Below are positions 17,783 to 27,389 of a stretch of 64,000 nucleotides of DNA, one piece after another. Under the pieces are notes generated by a model. That model saw only the letters and a program-made list of their open reading frames with translations, searched no databases and had not been told where the DNA came from. The DNA comes from Allocoleopsis franciscana PCC 7113 (GTDB lineage: Bacteria > Cyanobacteriota > Cyanobacteriia > Cyanobacteriales > Coleofasciculaceae). The first letter of the stretch is position 1, and each line of letters opens with the position of its first letter. The DNA is taken from NCBI RefSeq assembly GCF_000317515.1, contig NC_019738.1, positions 3,374,001-3,438,000 of the forward strand, given 5' to 3'. Made by a program: the position numbers and the translations under genes.

Positions 17783-18135
17783 TGACATCCTCCTGCGCTA
17801 ACACAGTTGTGATATTCGCAGGCTCAAGTCTTTTTTAACTTCTCCATTTAATTTTGGACATAAGTGTCACTATAGTACGGTTATCCGATGGAGTATTAGT
17901 AATTTTTGGACTGAACTCGACTAATTTTCCCCTGCGCTTACCCGTCTCATCGGTTGCTGTGGCGGGAGTCTTCTCGGCGGTATGATAAAAGTTTAACTTT
18001 TGAAATACGAGAGTCCCACGCGCTATTCTTTGGTTTTTCAGCGCATGGGACTGTGTGTTGGCTTCATAAAACTGTTACCGCGCTTACCACTCACGCTTCC
18101 TTCGCGGATGAAGCGGAGCTTTCTCACACGGATTT
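17783..18135. other. intergenic region with a 13-bp hairpin
   Basis: No gene is visible. The main structure is a near-perfect hairpin: AGTCCCACGCGCT at 18012-18024 pairs with AGCGCATGGGACT at 18040-18052 with one G-T wobble and a 15-nt loop. The function is unknown. It lacks a following T-run on either strand. Confidence 0.5.
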
Positions 18136-18336
18136 TTAAATGACCTGTCGCGAGACAAGCTTTTCAATATTGGCTTGGGTTTGCTGTAATAGTTGCTCTC
18201 GGCTATCCTTGGCTTTTGTGAGGGTCGGCACTAAGTTACGGGCTTGCAACGCCATGTGAAGCTGAAGTTGAGCCACGTACTCACTAATATCTTCACGAAA
18301 AAACTCGTTGGTGGCTTGAGCAGAATGCAAATCCAA
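18136..18336 (-). CDS. small helical hypothetical protein
   Basis: A 66-residue protein of no known family. A strong ribosome site, AAAGGAGGACAC, lies directly before a TTG at 18336, which I take as the start (M-DLHSAQATNEFF). The frame is open to an ATG at 18378, but that would bury the Shine-Dalgarno inside the gene. The sequence is amphipathic and helical, with a coiled-coil-like tail (SREQLLQQTQANIEKLVS). It could be a small adaptor or regulatory protein, but I assign no function. Confidence 0.55.
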   Translation of the reverse strand: MDLHSAQATNEFFREDISEYVAQLQLHMALQARNLVPTLTKAKDSREQLLQQTQANIEKLVSRQVI

Positions 18337-18938
18337 AGTGTCCTCCTTTCTTATCACTGCACGCTTGATCAACATCAATAGAAGTTATCACGTCCTTACT
18401 AGCGTATCGCTGACTTTGCAATGAAGTTTAAATATTTTTAGATGACTTTGTTGAGAAAAGTAAATTTACACAACCCTGCTTCAAGATTGTTTGCCTTTTG
18501 ATTAATTTTATGATATATATGCGTTCTCGTCTCTATCGTGTTCGCTACCACAGCCTAAGCAAAGTATCGAACGCACTGACAAATCAATGTTTCCCCATTT
18601 ATAACCACAATCCGAACAACTTTGGCTTGTTGGTTCCCAGCGACTGCGGAGCAATAGTTACGCAGCTTGTGTCCCATTAATTTCGGTCAAGCACTTATGC
18701 CAGAAGTCTATTCTTCAGACCTGAGCTAGATATATTCCGGCGGCAAAATTGTTAGTCTTGCCTAAACTGACTCTGACTGGCAAGCCGATGCCCGTGTTAA
18801 CCAGTTAGCAGCCTCAGCTTGTGAATTATTAAGGCGTCATCATTTGCAATGACGCCTTGAATTCTGTTTTTCTTAAAGCCTAAAAAACTTAAGACTTCCG
18901 GAAGTCATCTCAAGCCACTTAGGAGACTGAAAGTAAGG
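18337..18938. other. intergenic region upstream of the PAS kinase
   Basis: About 600 bp without a supported gene. An open frame at 18498-18680 has no ribosome site and no recognisable protein character. Towards the right end are several short stems (for example ACTGG...CCAGT at about 18775-18805) and then a strong hairpin at 18831-18858, so a short structured transcript is possible. Confidence 0.4.
18831..18858 (+). terminator. strong hairpin with downstream T-rich tract
   Basis: AAGGCGTCAT at 18831-18840 pairs perfectly with ATGACGCCTT at 18849-18858 around an 8-nt loop. The stem can extend with GAATT/AATTC across a small bulge. A TGTTTTTCTT tract follows on the plus strand. No plus-strand protein gene ends nearby, so it may terminate a small RNA or act in the leader of the kinase gene that starts 80 bp later. 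Confidence 0.6.
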
Positions 18939-21032
18939 ATGTGCGAGACCGAGTTGACGATCGCACCACAAAACAGTAACTGGGCGACAAGAGTGTGTAC
19001 TCAAGCCCAAGCCAAGGAGACGATGCAGAATATAGAAGAATCGCCCCCTACATCGTTACTTCTACACCCAGAGAGCTATGTTGATTTGGTGCAAGGACTC
19101 GATGTGATCATCTGGGAGATGGACGCTTTGACGTGGAAATTCACGTTTGTGAGCGATCGCGCCCAAGATATTCTGGGTTATCCCATCAGCCAGTGGTTCG
19201 ATCAACCTCAATTTTGGCAAGACCAATTACTCCATCCCGAAGACCGGGAGTGGTGCATTCATTTCTGCGTAACGGCAACTCAGGCTGCAAAAGACCATCA
19301 ATTCGAGTATAGAGCGATCGCCGCAGATGGTCGCGTAGTGTGGCTCAAAGATTTAGTCCGCGTGGTGTGTGACGAAAACGGTTGCGCTAAGCGGCTGCGA
19401 GGTGTCATGGTTGATATCACCCAAGAGAAAGAAGCACAACAGAGAACTCAGCAACTGTTGCGTGAACGGGAGGAACGTAGTGAACTGGAAAGGGTGCAAA
19501 AAGCCCTCCGCCAGAGCGAAGAACGCTACCGTTCCCTGGTTGAGGCGACTTCTCCCATCATCTGGGACACGAATGCCGAAGGAGAATTGGTCACCGAACA
19601 GGCTCGATGGAGTGCCTTCACCGGGCAGACTTATGCAGAATACCAAGGATGGGGATGGCTCAATGCCATTCATCCCGCCGATCGAACTCATACCGCACAG
19701 GCATGGCGTGAGGCTCTTGCCAACCGTACCCTTTACCAAGTCGAGCATCGTGTGCGGCGTAATGACGGTGAGTATCGCTATATGAGTGCTCGTGCTGTAC
19801 CTGTGTTGGAACCCGACGGCAGCATTCGGGAATGGGTGGGCGTACACACGGATATTACCCAACGTAAGCAAGTCGAAGCGGCACGGGATAGCGCGTTATG
19901 TGAAGCGCAAGCCGCCCGTGCGGCACTCCAGTGGGTGTTTATGCAAGCCCCAGCCGCCATTCAAGTGACTCGCGGGTCTAACCATATCACGGAAACGGCT
20001 AACTCCCTGTACATCAAACTGACGGGGAAGCGGGATTTGGTGGGCAAACCCGTCCGTGAGGCGTTCTCGGAGTTGGAAGGGCAGGGCTTTTTTGAGTTGT
20101 TAGATCAGGTTTATGCCACGGGTGAACCGTTTATCGGTAAGGAAATGCCGGCTGTATTTGACCGCAATGATGATGGCAAATTGGAAGAGAGCTTTTGGAA
20201 TTTCGTTTATCAACCGTTGGTTGATGGCGAGGGCAACGTTTATGGAATTATGACCCATGCGGTGGAAGTCACCGAGCAAGTGCAGGCGCGGCAAGAAATT
20301 GAGAAAAAAGCCGAGGAACTGGCTGAACTGACGCGATCGCTAGAGCGCTCCAACCAGGAACTCGATCAGTTTGCTTATATCACCTCTCATGACCTCAAAG
20401 CCCCCTTGCGTGCGATCTCAACCCTCTCGGAGTGGATTGAGGAAGACTTAGGCGACCAAATTCAGGACGACTCCCGTGAACATTTAAGGTTGTTGCGCGG
20501 ACGGGTACAACGCATGACAGACCTAATTGACGGAATATTGCAATATTCCCGTGCAGGTCGCGTGCAACAGGTGGAACGGGTGGATGTCGCGGTTTTAATC
20601 GCTGAAGTGATGGAACTGATCGCCCCATCCCCAGATATTTTAATGGTGGTTGAACCAGGAATGCCGACACTGAAGACGGAAAAGATACCCCTAGAACAGG
20701 TCTTGATCAATTTAATTGGCAATGCCATCAAGTATGCTCAGTGTCCCCATGCCCGTATCCAGGTTAGTGTTCGAGACGTGGGACGGTACTATGAGTTTGC
20801 GATCGCAGACAATGGGCCAGGAATTGCACCAGAGTACCATGAGAAGATTTGGGTGATTTTCCAAAGGCTAGAAGCACGAGATAAAGTGGAAGGAACAGGC
20901 ATCGGACTCTCCGTCGTGAAAAAGATTGTCGAGAGTCGAGGCGGGCAGGTGTGGGTCGAATCCGAACTTGGGGCGGGAGCGACCTTCCGCTTTACATGGC
21001 CTAAATACTTCCAGAAGCGTGTCAAGGCATAA
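18939..21032 (+). CDS. multi-PAS sensor histidine kinase
   Basis: A soluble sensor kinase of 697 residues. Three PAS domains are seen: about 50-160 (ending with a PAC-type GVMVDITQEKEA), about 190-315 (ending GVHTDITQRKQV), and about 320-450, where the ADSx core is degenerate. A short coiled coil precedes the HisKA domain with the phosphoacceptor in YITSHDLKAPLRA, near residue 483. This is the phytochrome/Cph1-like HisKA subtype. The HATPase has LIGNAIKY, IADNGPGI and GTGIGLSVV. No chromophore-binding GAF domain is present, so the signal is unknown. No response regulator is adjacent. Confidence 0.92.
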   Translation: MCETELTIAPQNSNWATRVCTQAQAKETMQNIEESPPTSLLLHPESYVDLVQGLDVIIWEMDALTWKFTFVSDRAQDILGYPISQWFDQPQFWQDQLLHPEDREWCIHFCVTATQAAKDHQFEYRAIAADGRVVWLKDLVRVVCDENGCAKRLRGVMVDITQEKEAQQRTQQLLREREERSELERVQKALRQSEERYRSLVEATSPIIWDTNAEGELVTEQARWSAFTGQTYAEYQGWGWLNAIHPADRTHTAQAWREALANRTLYQVEHRVRRNDGEYRYMSARAVPVLEPDGSIREWVGVHTDITQRKQVEAARDSALCEAQAARAALQWVFMQAPAAIQVTRGSNHITETANSLYIKLTGKRDLVGKPVREAFSELEGQGFFELLDQVYATGEPFIGKEMPAVFDRNDDGKLEESFWNFVYQPLVDGEGNVYGIMTHAVEVTEQVQARQEIEKKAEELAELTRSLERSNQELDQFAYITSHDLKAPLRAISTLSEWIEEDLGDQIQDDSREHLRLLRGRVQRMTDLIDGILQYSRAGRVQQVERVDVAVLIAEVMELIAPSPDILMVVEPGMPTLKTEKIPLEQVLINLIGNAIKYAQCPHARIQVSVRDVGRYYEFAIADNGPGIAPEYHEKIWVIFQRLEARDKVEGTGIGLSVVKKIVESRGGQVWVESELGAGATFRFTWPKYFQKRVKA

Positions 21033-21151
21033 AGGATGAAGGATGAAGTGTAAAGGAGAAAGGATGAATTTTCATCCCGCCCAGAATTTGGAGGTTCAGG
21101 CTCTTAGCTCACACCCATTTTTTTATACTTTATACTTCGTAGTTCATACTT
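21033..21151. repeat. AAGGATGAAG/CTTCATAC repeat cluster
   Basis: Directly after the kinase stop there are two AAGGATG units and related AAAGGAGAAAGGATGAA. At the right end lie the pyrimidine-strand relatives TATACTTTATACTTCG and TCATACTTCAG. The halves form an imperfect long inverted repeat. A close relative occupies 44274-44421. Confidence 0.6.
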
Positions 21152-21154
21152 CAG

Positions 21155-21862
21155 ATGATTCTTTTTGGCGGAGACCCCCACGGGGATTTCAAACCGATTA
21201 TCAGGGCTGTGGAGGCTTATACTCCACAAGCGGTGATTTTGCTGGGCGATCTCGATTTAGAGCGATCGCTTGAACAAGAAGTTTCCGCCATCATTGACAA
21301 AACTGAAGTTTGGTTTATCCCTGGCAATCATGACGGCGACCGAGATTGTTGGTACGATCACCTGTTTGCTTCAAAACTAGGCGATCGCAATCTACATGGT
21401 CGTGTTGTCGAAATTGATGGCAAGCGAGTCGCGGGTTTAGGTGGTGTGTTTCGTGAAAAAATTTGGATGCCACCCGCTCAACCGAAATTTCGCAGCCACA
21501 AAGAACTATTGTTTGCCTGTGCCAAAAAAGACCGTTGGCGCGATGGTATCCCCCGCAAGCATCATGTCACGATATTTTGGCAACAATATGAGGCACTTTG
21601 GGACGAACGAGCGGATATCTTAGTGACCCATGAAGCGCCTTCCTGCCATCGCTACGGATTTAAAGAACTTGATCATTTAGCTCTAGCGCTTGGGGTCAAA
21701 ACAGTCGTACATGGTCATCACCACGAACAGTATAGTCGGAGAATTTGCGATAGCCAAATTCGAGTTCATGGAGTCGGTAAAGCTGGGGTGTGTGATGAGT
21801 CTGGCAACATCTTGATCACGGGCAAGCAAGACGAACAACGTCGGCGACGATGGTACCGGTAG
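21155..21862 (+). CDS. metallophosphoesterase
   Basis: A 235-residue calcineurin-like phosphoesterase. Metal-binding motifs appear in family order: GDPHGDF near residue 6 (D-x-H), LGDLDLE near residue 32 (GD), GNHDGD near residue 53 (GNHD), VTHEAP near residue 154 (H) and HGHHHEQY near residue 188 (GHxH). The substrate is unknown; phosphodiester or nucleotide substrates are possible. The ATG follows directly on the repeat cluster, with no clear ribosome site. Confidence 0.88.
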   Translation: MILFGGDPHGDFKPIIRAVEAYTPQAVILLGDLDLERSLEQEVSAIIDKTEVWFIPGNHDGDRDCWYDHLFASKLGDRNLHGRVVEIDGKRVAGLGGVFREKIWMPPAQPKFRSHKELLFACAKKDRWRDGIPRKHHVTIFWQQYEALWDERADILVTHEAPSCHRYGFKELDHLALALGVKTVVHGHHHEQYSRRICDSQIRVHGVGKAGVCDESGNILITGKQDEQRRRRWYR

Positions 21863-22294
21863 CCTTCAATGATATTAAGGAGGTTATAGATTCGGATTGG
21901 GTAATAGCCGTTTACTCAAACGCGATGAATGTTTTTCCTTTGTCCTGGATATTTATCCGGATTGGCACACAGAAGAATTGAAGTTAATTTGAACCATCTC
22001 TTCACAGATTGGGTCTAAACTAAGACAGTCTCTTCTACACCTTACTTTTCAAATACTAGTAGAAGGGCGATTTTTGATGCGTTATTTTTAGGTAATTATC
22101 CTGTGCTATCGGTTCAGGCAAGTGAGTAGGGGGAACTACTAGATTTATTAAATGAATCTGCTTTAGAGGAGTCAGGAAAAATGCTGGGGTCAGTAGGGCA
22201 TATCTTGAGAAAAATTTTTAGAATTCTGGCTAATTATATTACAAAAATACTACAATGGAATAAGAAGACTAATCAACAATGGTAAAAGGACGCT
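21863..22294. other. intergenic region, possible gene remnant
   Basis: About 430 bp with no intact gene. A short plus-strand frame near 21887-21992 reads like protein (LLKRDECFSFVLDIYPDWHT, ending in TGA) but has no start or upstream continuation, so it may be a decayed gene end. The right part is AT-rich, like the following gene. Confidence 0.35.
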
Positions 22295-22885
22295 GTGAAA
22301 CAACGGAAAGAGCAGCGATGGGCATTCAATCAAATGGCTGAATGGTTATCCAAAAACTTTGGGGAGAAGCCAATCAAGCAGGAGATTATTGATGAGCGAG
22401 ACATCAGTTGGCCTTTAGAAGAAAAACCTGTAAGAATTTTTTTGATTAAATACAGGCTAAAGAGTGGGTTAGAAGGTATTGGTTTTACAGGGCCGACCAC
22501 TTGGAGTTTTGTTGGTTTTAAGGAGAGAATGGCATTAACTCCGGAAGAATGGGTTTATTGCTATGTAGGTTGGTTTATCCAATTTTTTTTTATCCATGCC
22601 CAGTCGGCTACTAATATTGAGAACAAAAAGAAGGCTGAGCAGTTTATACAAGATTTAATATCCAGAAAGATTATAGAAGCTAATTTTTATAGGCTTTGTC
22701 ATATCTTTCAGTTGGAAGAAGACCTAATTTACTACGCCATAGAAGTCATCAAAAAGGGAGAACAATTTTATTTAGTGGGAACTAAGGATAATTACATTTT
22801 TTACCGTAAAGACTTCCCACCCATGCAGCTTCCACCTTTATTTTACTTTCTGGGAAAGACATTTAATCCATTCATGAAAATGTAA
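22295..22885 (+). CDS. orphan hypothetical protein, AT-rich gene
   Basis: A 196-residue protein of no family I recognise. It is rich in aromatic residues and Lys/Ile (for example WVYCYVGWFIQFFFIHA near residue 88, which could be one membrane-associated helix). It starts with GTG, preceded by AAAAGGA. Base use is markedly more AT-rich than in its flanking genes, which suggests acquisition from elsewhere. No signal peptide and no partner gene are seen. Confidence 0.6.
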   Translation: MKQRKEQRWAFNQMAEWLSKNFGEKPIKQEIIDERDISWPLEEKPVRIFLIKYRLKSGLEGIGFTGPTTWSFVGFKERMALTPEEWVYCYVGWFIQFFFIHAQSATNIENKKKAEQFIQDLISRKIIEANFYRLCHIFQLEEDLIYYAIEVIKKGEQFYLVGTKDNYIFYRKDFPPMQLPPLFYFLGKTFNPFMKM

Positions 22886-22982
22886 TTGATGTGCTGTCTT
22901 TCAGTCTGTAGCTCAATTTTCAGGAAAAAAAGTAACATAGCTTGTATAAATGAGTATGAAGTGAAGCGAAGAAATAACGGCT

Positions 22983-24308
22983 GTGACGTTTGAAATTCTG
23001 TTTATTCTCCTCCTGATTATTGCTAACGGCGTCTTTTCCATGTCAGAGACGGCTCTTGTTTCAGCACGCAAAGCACGGCTGCAACAATTAGCCAATGAGG
23101 GTGATGCCAAAGCACGCACGGCGCTAGAAGTCGCCAATGCGCCGAATCGCTTCCTCTCCACGGTTCAGATTGGTATCACCCTCATCGGTATCATGACTGG
23201 TGCCTTTGGTGGAGCCACTATCGCTTCAAAACTGGTGGGCATCTTGAACTTGGTGCCGTTGCTTGCGCCCTACAGCGAAAGCCTCAGTCTCGGTATTGTG
23301 ATTGCGTGCATTACCTATCTTTCACTGGTGATTGGGGAACTGGTGCCTAAGCGGCTGGCATTGAATAGCCCCGAACGCATCGCCTTGGCTGTCGCCTCCC
23401 CAATGAGTCTCTTGTCGAGGCTAACGGCTCCAGTCGTCTATCTGTTGAGCGTCTCGACTGATGCGGTTGTTCGGCTCTTAGGCATCCGAACCTCTACAGA
23501 GCCACCCATCACAGAAGAAGAAATCCGAGTTTTGATCGAGCAAGGTACCCAAGCTGGGATGTTTAAGGCAACCGAGCAAGAAATGCTAGAACGGGTGTTC
23601 AACCTGGAGGAGTTGCGTGTCAATGCATTGATGACGCCCCGCAGACGGCTTGCTTGGCTTGACGTTGACGATAGCCCCGAAGAGAACCGACGCAAAATAA
23701 ATAATAGTGTCTATTCTCGTTTTCCCGTTTGCTCTGGCAGTCTTGATAACGTCCTTGGTGTAGTGCAAATCAAAGATTTATTTGTCTGTACTTCGGAAGG
23801 TCAGCCGATCAATCTAACAGCTTCATTGCGACAGCCAATTGTTGTACCCGAAAGTATAAATGCTCTGAAGGTCTTGGAGCTATTCAAGCAATCAGGTCTG
23901 CATATAGCACTGGTAGTGGACGAATACGATATTGTTCAGGGATTGGTCACGCTCAACGATATTTTGGAAGCGATTGTGGGTGAAGTGCCCTCAGTTGATG
24001 AGCAGACAGAACCGCAAGTGGTGCAACGCGCCGATGGTTCGTGGTTGTTGGATGGAATGTTACCCATATACGAATTGAAAGAACGCCTCGATGTTGAGAA
24101 GCTACCTGGAGAAGAAGGAGGTGGATATCATACATTGGGTGGCTTTGTGATTTCGCAGGTGGGGCATATTCCCACTTCCGGCAATTATTTTGAATGGCGT
24201 CAGTTGCGTTTTGAAGTGGTAGATATGGATGGAAACCGAGTCGATAAGGTGCTGGTTATGCCGATTTCAAAGGATTCTTTTGGGTCGCGTAACGCGCTTA
24301 GTGGTTAG
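22983..24308 (+). CDS. CNNM/CBS-domain transporter-like protein (HlyC/CorC family)
   Basis: An inner-membrane protein of 441 residues in the family of putative Mg2+/Co2+ exporters, historically annotated as hemolysins. The GTG start gives MTFEILFILLLI, the first of four membrane segments of the CNNM (DUF21) domain, about residues 1-190. It includes the conserved SMSETALVSARKARL stretch and VIGELVPKRLAL. A CBS pair follows at about 205-330 (MTPRRRLAWLDV, VVDEYDIVQGLVTLNDILE), and the CorC/HlyC C-terminal domain at about 350-430 (DGMLPIYEL, TLGGFV). The true substrate in cyanobacteria is not established. Confidence 0.93.
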   Translation: MTFEILFILLLIIANGVFSMSETALVSARKARLQQLANEGDAKARTALEVANAPNRFLSTVQIGITLIGIMTGAFGGATIASKLVGILNLVPLLAPYSESLSLGIVIACITYLSLVIGELVPKRLALNSPERIALAVASPMSLLSRLTAPVVYLLSVSTDAVVRLLGIRTSTEPPITEEEIRVLIEQGTQAGMFKATEQEMLERVFNLEELRVNALMTPRRRLAWLDVDDSPEENRRKINNSVYSRFPVCSGSLDNVLGVVQIKDLFVCTSEGQPINLTASLRQPIVVPESINALKVLELFKQSGLHIALVVDEYDIVQGLVTLNDILEAIVGEVPSVDEQTEPQVVQRADGSWLLDGMLPIYELKERLDVEKLPGEEGGGYHTLGGFVISQVGHIPTSGNYFEWRQLRFEVVDMDGNRVDKVLVMPISKDSFGSRNALSG

Positions 24309-24322
24309 GACATATTTGAACC

Positions 24323-24466
24323 TTATAAAGCTAGCTTGGGCTTTGTTTGGGCTTGACAATTTGTGTAGCCCACCGCTTGAAGTTGATCGACTAACGCCTG
24401 AACCACATCGCGATCGCTACCCGTGCTATCTTGAATCACGACCCTCTGAAGAATCGGCAACTCAAT
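24323..24466 (-). pseudogene. remnant of a LytR_C-type domain
   Basis: On the minus strand an open stretch without a good start codon reads LQRVVIQDSTGSDRDVVQ and continues with a VDQLQAVGY helix before a stop at 24323-24325. The pattern (strand with I-x-D/N-x-T-G, then a helix ending in L-x-x-x-G-Y) is that of the LytR C-terminal domain found on cyanobacterial LCP-family proteins. The rest of such a gene is absent, since mutS begins on the other side, so I take it for a 3' remnant. Confidence 0.45.
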
Positions 24467-24483
24467 AGTGCAACTCAATAGTA
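24458..24483. repeat. 13-bp tandem duplication
   Basis: CAACTCAATAGTG occurs twice in tandem with one mismatch at the last base, upstream of the LytR_C remnant frame and close to the 3' end of mutS. Confidence 0.6.
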
Positions 24484-24522
24484 AGATAGTATGCGCTTAG
24501 CCCGCCCTACCACTAGCGGTCA

Positions 24523-27282
24523 TTATTCACTAAAAATATCTAACTGTTCCATGGGTGCGGCTTGAGCAGCATCCGGCACAGGTGGCTTGTTTTGAATTCC
24601 TTTACGCAGCCCAACTGCAATTTTGCTGTGCTTTTCAATTTGCTTCATCACCTGCTTTGCCCGTTGAATCACAGATGTGGGTAACCCCGCTAAACGCCCT
24701 GCTTCAATTCCATAAGACTTATCCGCCCCACCGGGTTGAACTTGGTGCAAAAACACAATTTCATCCGCTAATTCTTTCACCGTTACCTGATAGTTAGCAA
24801 CATTGGGTAGCAGCGAAGCAAGTTCATTCAGTTCGTGATAATGGGTAGCAAAAATTGTCCGTGATTGAATCTCAGTTGCTAAATATTCTGCCACCGACCA
24901 AGCAATAGAAAGACCATCAAAGGTTGCCGTACCTCTGCCAATTTCATCGAGAAGAACCAGAGATTTAGCCGTCGCATGGTTAAGGATATTCGCCGTTTCA
25001 TTCATCTCCACCATAAACGTCGATTGACCCGTCGCCAAATCATCCACCGCACCCACCCGCGTAAAAATGCGATCGCATATTCCTAAAGTCGCCGACGCCG
25101 CCGGCACAAAACTCCCGGTTTGTGCCATCAACTGAATCAACCCCACCTGCCGCAAATAACAACTCTTCCCACTGGCATTCGGCCCCGTCAAAATAATCAA
25201 ATCCGGACGTTCTAAACTCTTCTCCCCCCTTGCCCCCCTTTTTAAGGGGGGTGCCGCAGGCGGGGGGATCGGGGGTTGGGGGGGATCGACTGACTCCCCT
25301 CCTAAATAAGCCGAATTTGGTACAAAAAACCCAGTCGGCAAAGACTGTTCCACCACCGGATGACGCCCATCAATAATCCTAATTTCCCGCCCTTCCACCA
25401 TATTGGGACGGCAATATCCTTGATACACCGCCACATCTGCCAAACCACACAAAACATCAACAGCCGCCACCGCACGAGACACATTGCGAATCTCTTCCGA
25501 GAGTTCCCCTACCTGTGTTCTTAACTCCACAAAAATCTCGTATTCCAAACGATTTAAATCTTCCCGTGCCGTCAGAATTCGCGCTTCCCGTTCCTTCAAC
25601 TCCGGGGTAATAAAACGCTCCTCATTGGTTAGCGTTTGCTTGCGAATATAATTAATCGGAACCTGGTCTGCCTTACTCCGAGTAATACTAATGTAGTAAC
25701 CGAACGCTTTATTAAACCCCACCTTCAAGTTAGAAATCCCCGTGCGTTCTCTCTCCGTCACTTCCAAATTGGCAATCCATTCTTGGTCACCTTTTGCCGT
25801 TTCCCGCATCTCATCCAACTGAGGATTAATCCCCACTCGAATCAAGTTCCCTTCCATCAAATGTAAAGGAGGCGATTCCATCAAATTGGCACGGAGTTTT
25901 TGCCCTAACTGTTCCAATTGGGGCGGCACTTTCTGCAAAGCTTTTAAGTAGGGAGAGGAACCATAGGCGGCAAGCTCTGCCAGTTCTGGTAATTTTAAAA
26001 GAGAATCAGCTAATGCTACTAAATCTCGCGCATTCGCCTTACCTGAACCCGCACGTCCCGTCAGCCGTTCTAAGTCATAGATACCGCGCAATAATTGCCG
26101 CAAATCTTCCCGTAGTCCAGGATTTTCTACCAATTCCTGAATCGTATCGTGCCGCGCCCGAATCCCTTTAATATCCAAAAGGGGTTGCAACAACCAACGA
26201 CGTAACGCCCTACCCCCCATGGCGGTGTGAGTTTTATCCAATGCCCACAGTAGGGAACCATGAAAGGTGTTATCCCGAACTGTCGCGGTAATTTCCAGAT
26301 TGCGGCGACTTTGATGGTCGAGAATTAAGTAATCGGCAATGGTATAAGTGCGTAAGCACTGAAGCGCGACATAATTCTCTTTTTGGGTATCTTCCAAATA
26401 TTCCAGCAAACCCCCAGCCGCACGGACACCTAGGGGAAGATGTTCGCAACCCATCCCTTCGAGCGATCGCACCCTAAACCGTTCTATAATTCTTTGTCTG
26501 GCTTCGGCTGGAGAAAAGGGCGATTGGGGACGAAAGGTATAGCAAAATGAATTCGGCAAACACTCGGGCAGATGCTGGGATTTCTCGCCCGGTCGCAGCA
26601 TACTAATTAAATCAGGGGCATTGGTGGGAATCAGCACTTCTGAGGGTTGCAAGCGCATGAGCTCCTGCACCAGCAGTTCTAACTCCGTTGATTGCGTAGT
26701 GAGGAATTCTCCTGTGGAAATATCGGCATACGCCAAACCCCAATGATTTCCCGCCATCACCATAGCCGCGAGGAAGTTATTGCGCCGCGCTGCCAGCATT
26801 CCCTCATCCAGCAACGTACCTGGGGTAAGGATTTGCGTAACTTCACGCCGCACTTGTCGCCCTTCTTTCGCCGCAACCGCCGCATCTTCGACTTGGTCAC
26901 AAATTGCGATCGCAAATCCTTTTTCCACCAACAGCCGACAATAGCGATCCAAGGCGTGGTGGGGAACTCCCGTCATATAGACTCGCCCAATCCCTTTCCC
27001 AGCATCCTTACTGGTTAAGACGAGTTCCAGTTCTTCCGCTAGTCTTCGGGCATCCTGAAAGAAGGTTTCATAAAAGTCCCCAACCCGATAAAGCAACAGT
27101 GCATGAGGATACTGCTCTTTTACCTCCACGAAGTGCTGCATCATCGGTGTCAGTTTAGTTCGATCCACCGTGTGATGGTCTGCATTTTCGGCCGCGACGC
27201 TTAATGCCCTTTCGGTAGCGCGAATTGGGTTAGCACCGTTAGGTTCATTGGGAGAGGTAGATGCTTCGAGGTATCCGCTCAT
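24523..27282 (-). CDS. mutS: DNA mismatch repair protein MutS
   Basis: MutS recognises mispairs and recruits MutL with ATP. The 919-residue product has domain I with the mismatch-reading [11 protein letters not shown] near residue 70. Connector and lever domains follow, then the ATPase with Walker A GPNASGKS near residue 703, the [10 protein letters not shown] segment, Walker [12 protein letters not shown] and FATHYHEL. The tail LDIFSE is typical. Unusually, about 30 extra residues sit just before Walker A (about residues 660-690, rich in Pro then Lys/Arg). They are encoded by a GC-rich palindromic repeat at 25222-25296, inserted in frame. The gene stands alone on its strand. Confidence 0.95.
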   Translation of the reverse strand: MSGYLEASTSPNEPNGANPIRATERALSVAAENADHHTVDRTKLTPMMQHFVEVKEQYPHALLLYRVGDFYETFFQDARRLAEELELVLTSKDAGKGIGRVYMTGVPHHALDRYCRLLVEKGFAIAICDQVEDAAVAAKEGRQVRREVTQILTPGTLLDEGMLAARRNNFLAAMVMAGNHWGLAYADISTGEFLTTQSTELELLVQELMRLQPSEVLIPTNAPDLISMLRPGEKSQHLPECLPNSFCYTFRPQSPFSPAEARQRIIERFRVRSLEGMGCEHLPLGVRAAGGLLEYLEDTQKENYVALQCLRTYTIADYLILDHQSRRNLEITATVRDNTFHGSLLWALDKTHTAMGGRALRRWLLQPLLDIKGIRARHDTIQELVENPGLREDLRQLLRGIYDLERLTGRAGSGKANARDLVALADSLLKLPELAELAAYGSSPYLKALQKVPPQLEQLGQKLRANLMESPPLHLMEGNLIRVGINPQLDEMRETAKGDQEWIANLEVTERERTGISNLKVGFNKAFGYYISITRSKADQVPINYIRKQTLTNEERFITPELKEREARILTAREDLNRLEYEIFVELRTQVGELSEEIRNVSRAVAAVDVLCGLADVAVYQGYCRPNMVEGREIRIIDGRHPVVEQSLPTGFFVPNSAYLGGESVDPPQPPIPPPAAPPLKRGARGEKSLERPDLIILTGPNASGKSCYLRQVGLIQLMAQTGSFVPAASATLGICDRIFTRVGAVDDLATGQSTFMVEMNETANILNHATAKSLVLLDEIGRGTATFDGLSIAWSVAEYLATEIQSRTIFATHYHELNELASLLPNVANYQVTVKELADEIVFLHQVQPGGADKSYGIEAGRLAGLPTSVIQRAKQVMKQIEKHSKIAVGLRKGIQNKPPVPDAAQAAPMEQLDIFSE
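25222..25296. repeat. GC-rich palindromic repeat inserted in mutS
   Basis: The element contains CCCCCCTTTTTAAGGGGGG as a perfect-arm palindrome, followed by a G-run-rich segment GGGGGGATCGGGGGTTGGGG. Its length keeps the mutS frame open. The encoded stretch ([17 protein letters not shown]) is foreign to the MutS fold and lies between the domain V start and the P-loop strand, presumably as a surface loop. Confidence 0.75.
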
Positions 27283-27389
27283 GGAGAGTCAGTGATAGGC
27301 CAGGTTCTTATCGACTTTATCGTATGGTAGGGATGACTGTCTTTTCTTTAAAGGTTTGTATAGGATAGCGCTTGGCTCAGCGGTTTGCG

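Noticed and set aside
18498-18680. 60-codon plus-strand frame
   Set aside because: No ribosome site, and composition not protein-like.
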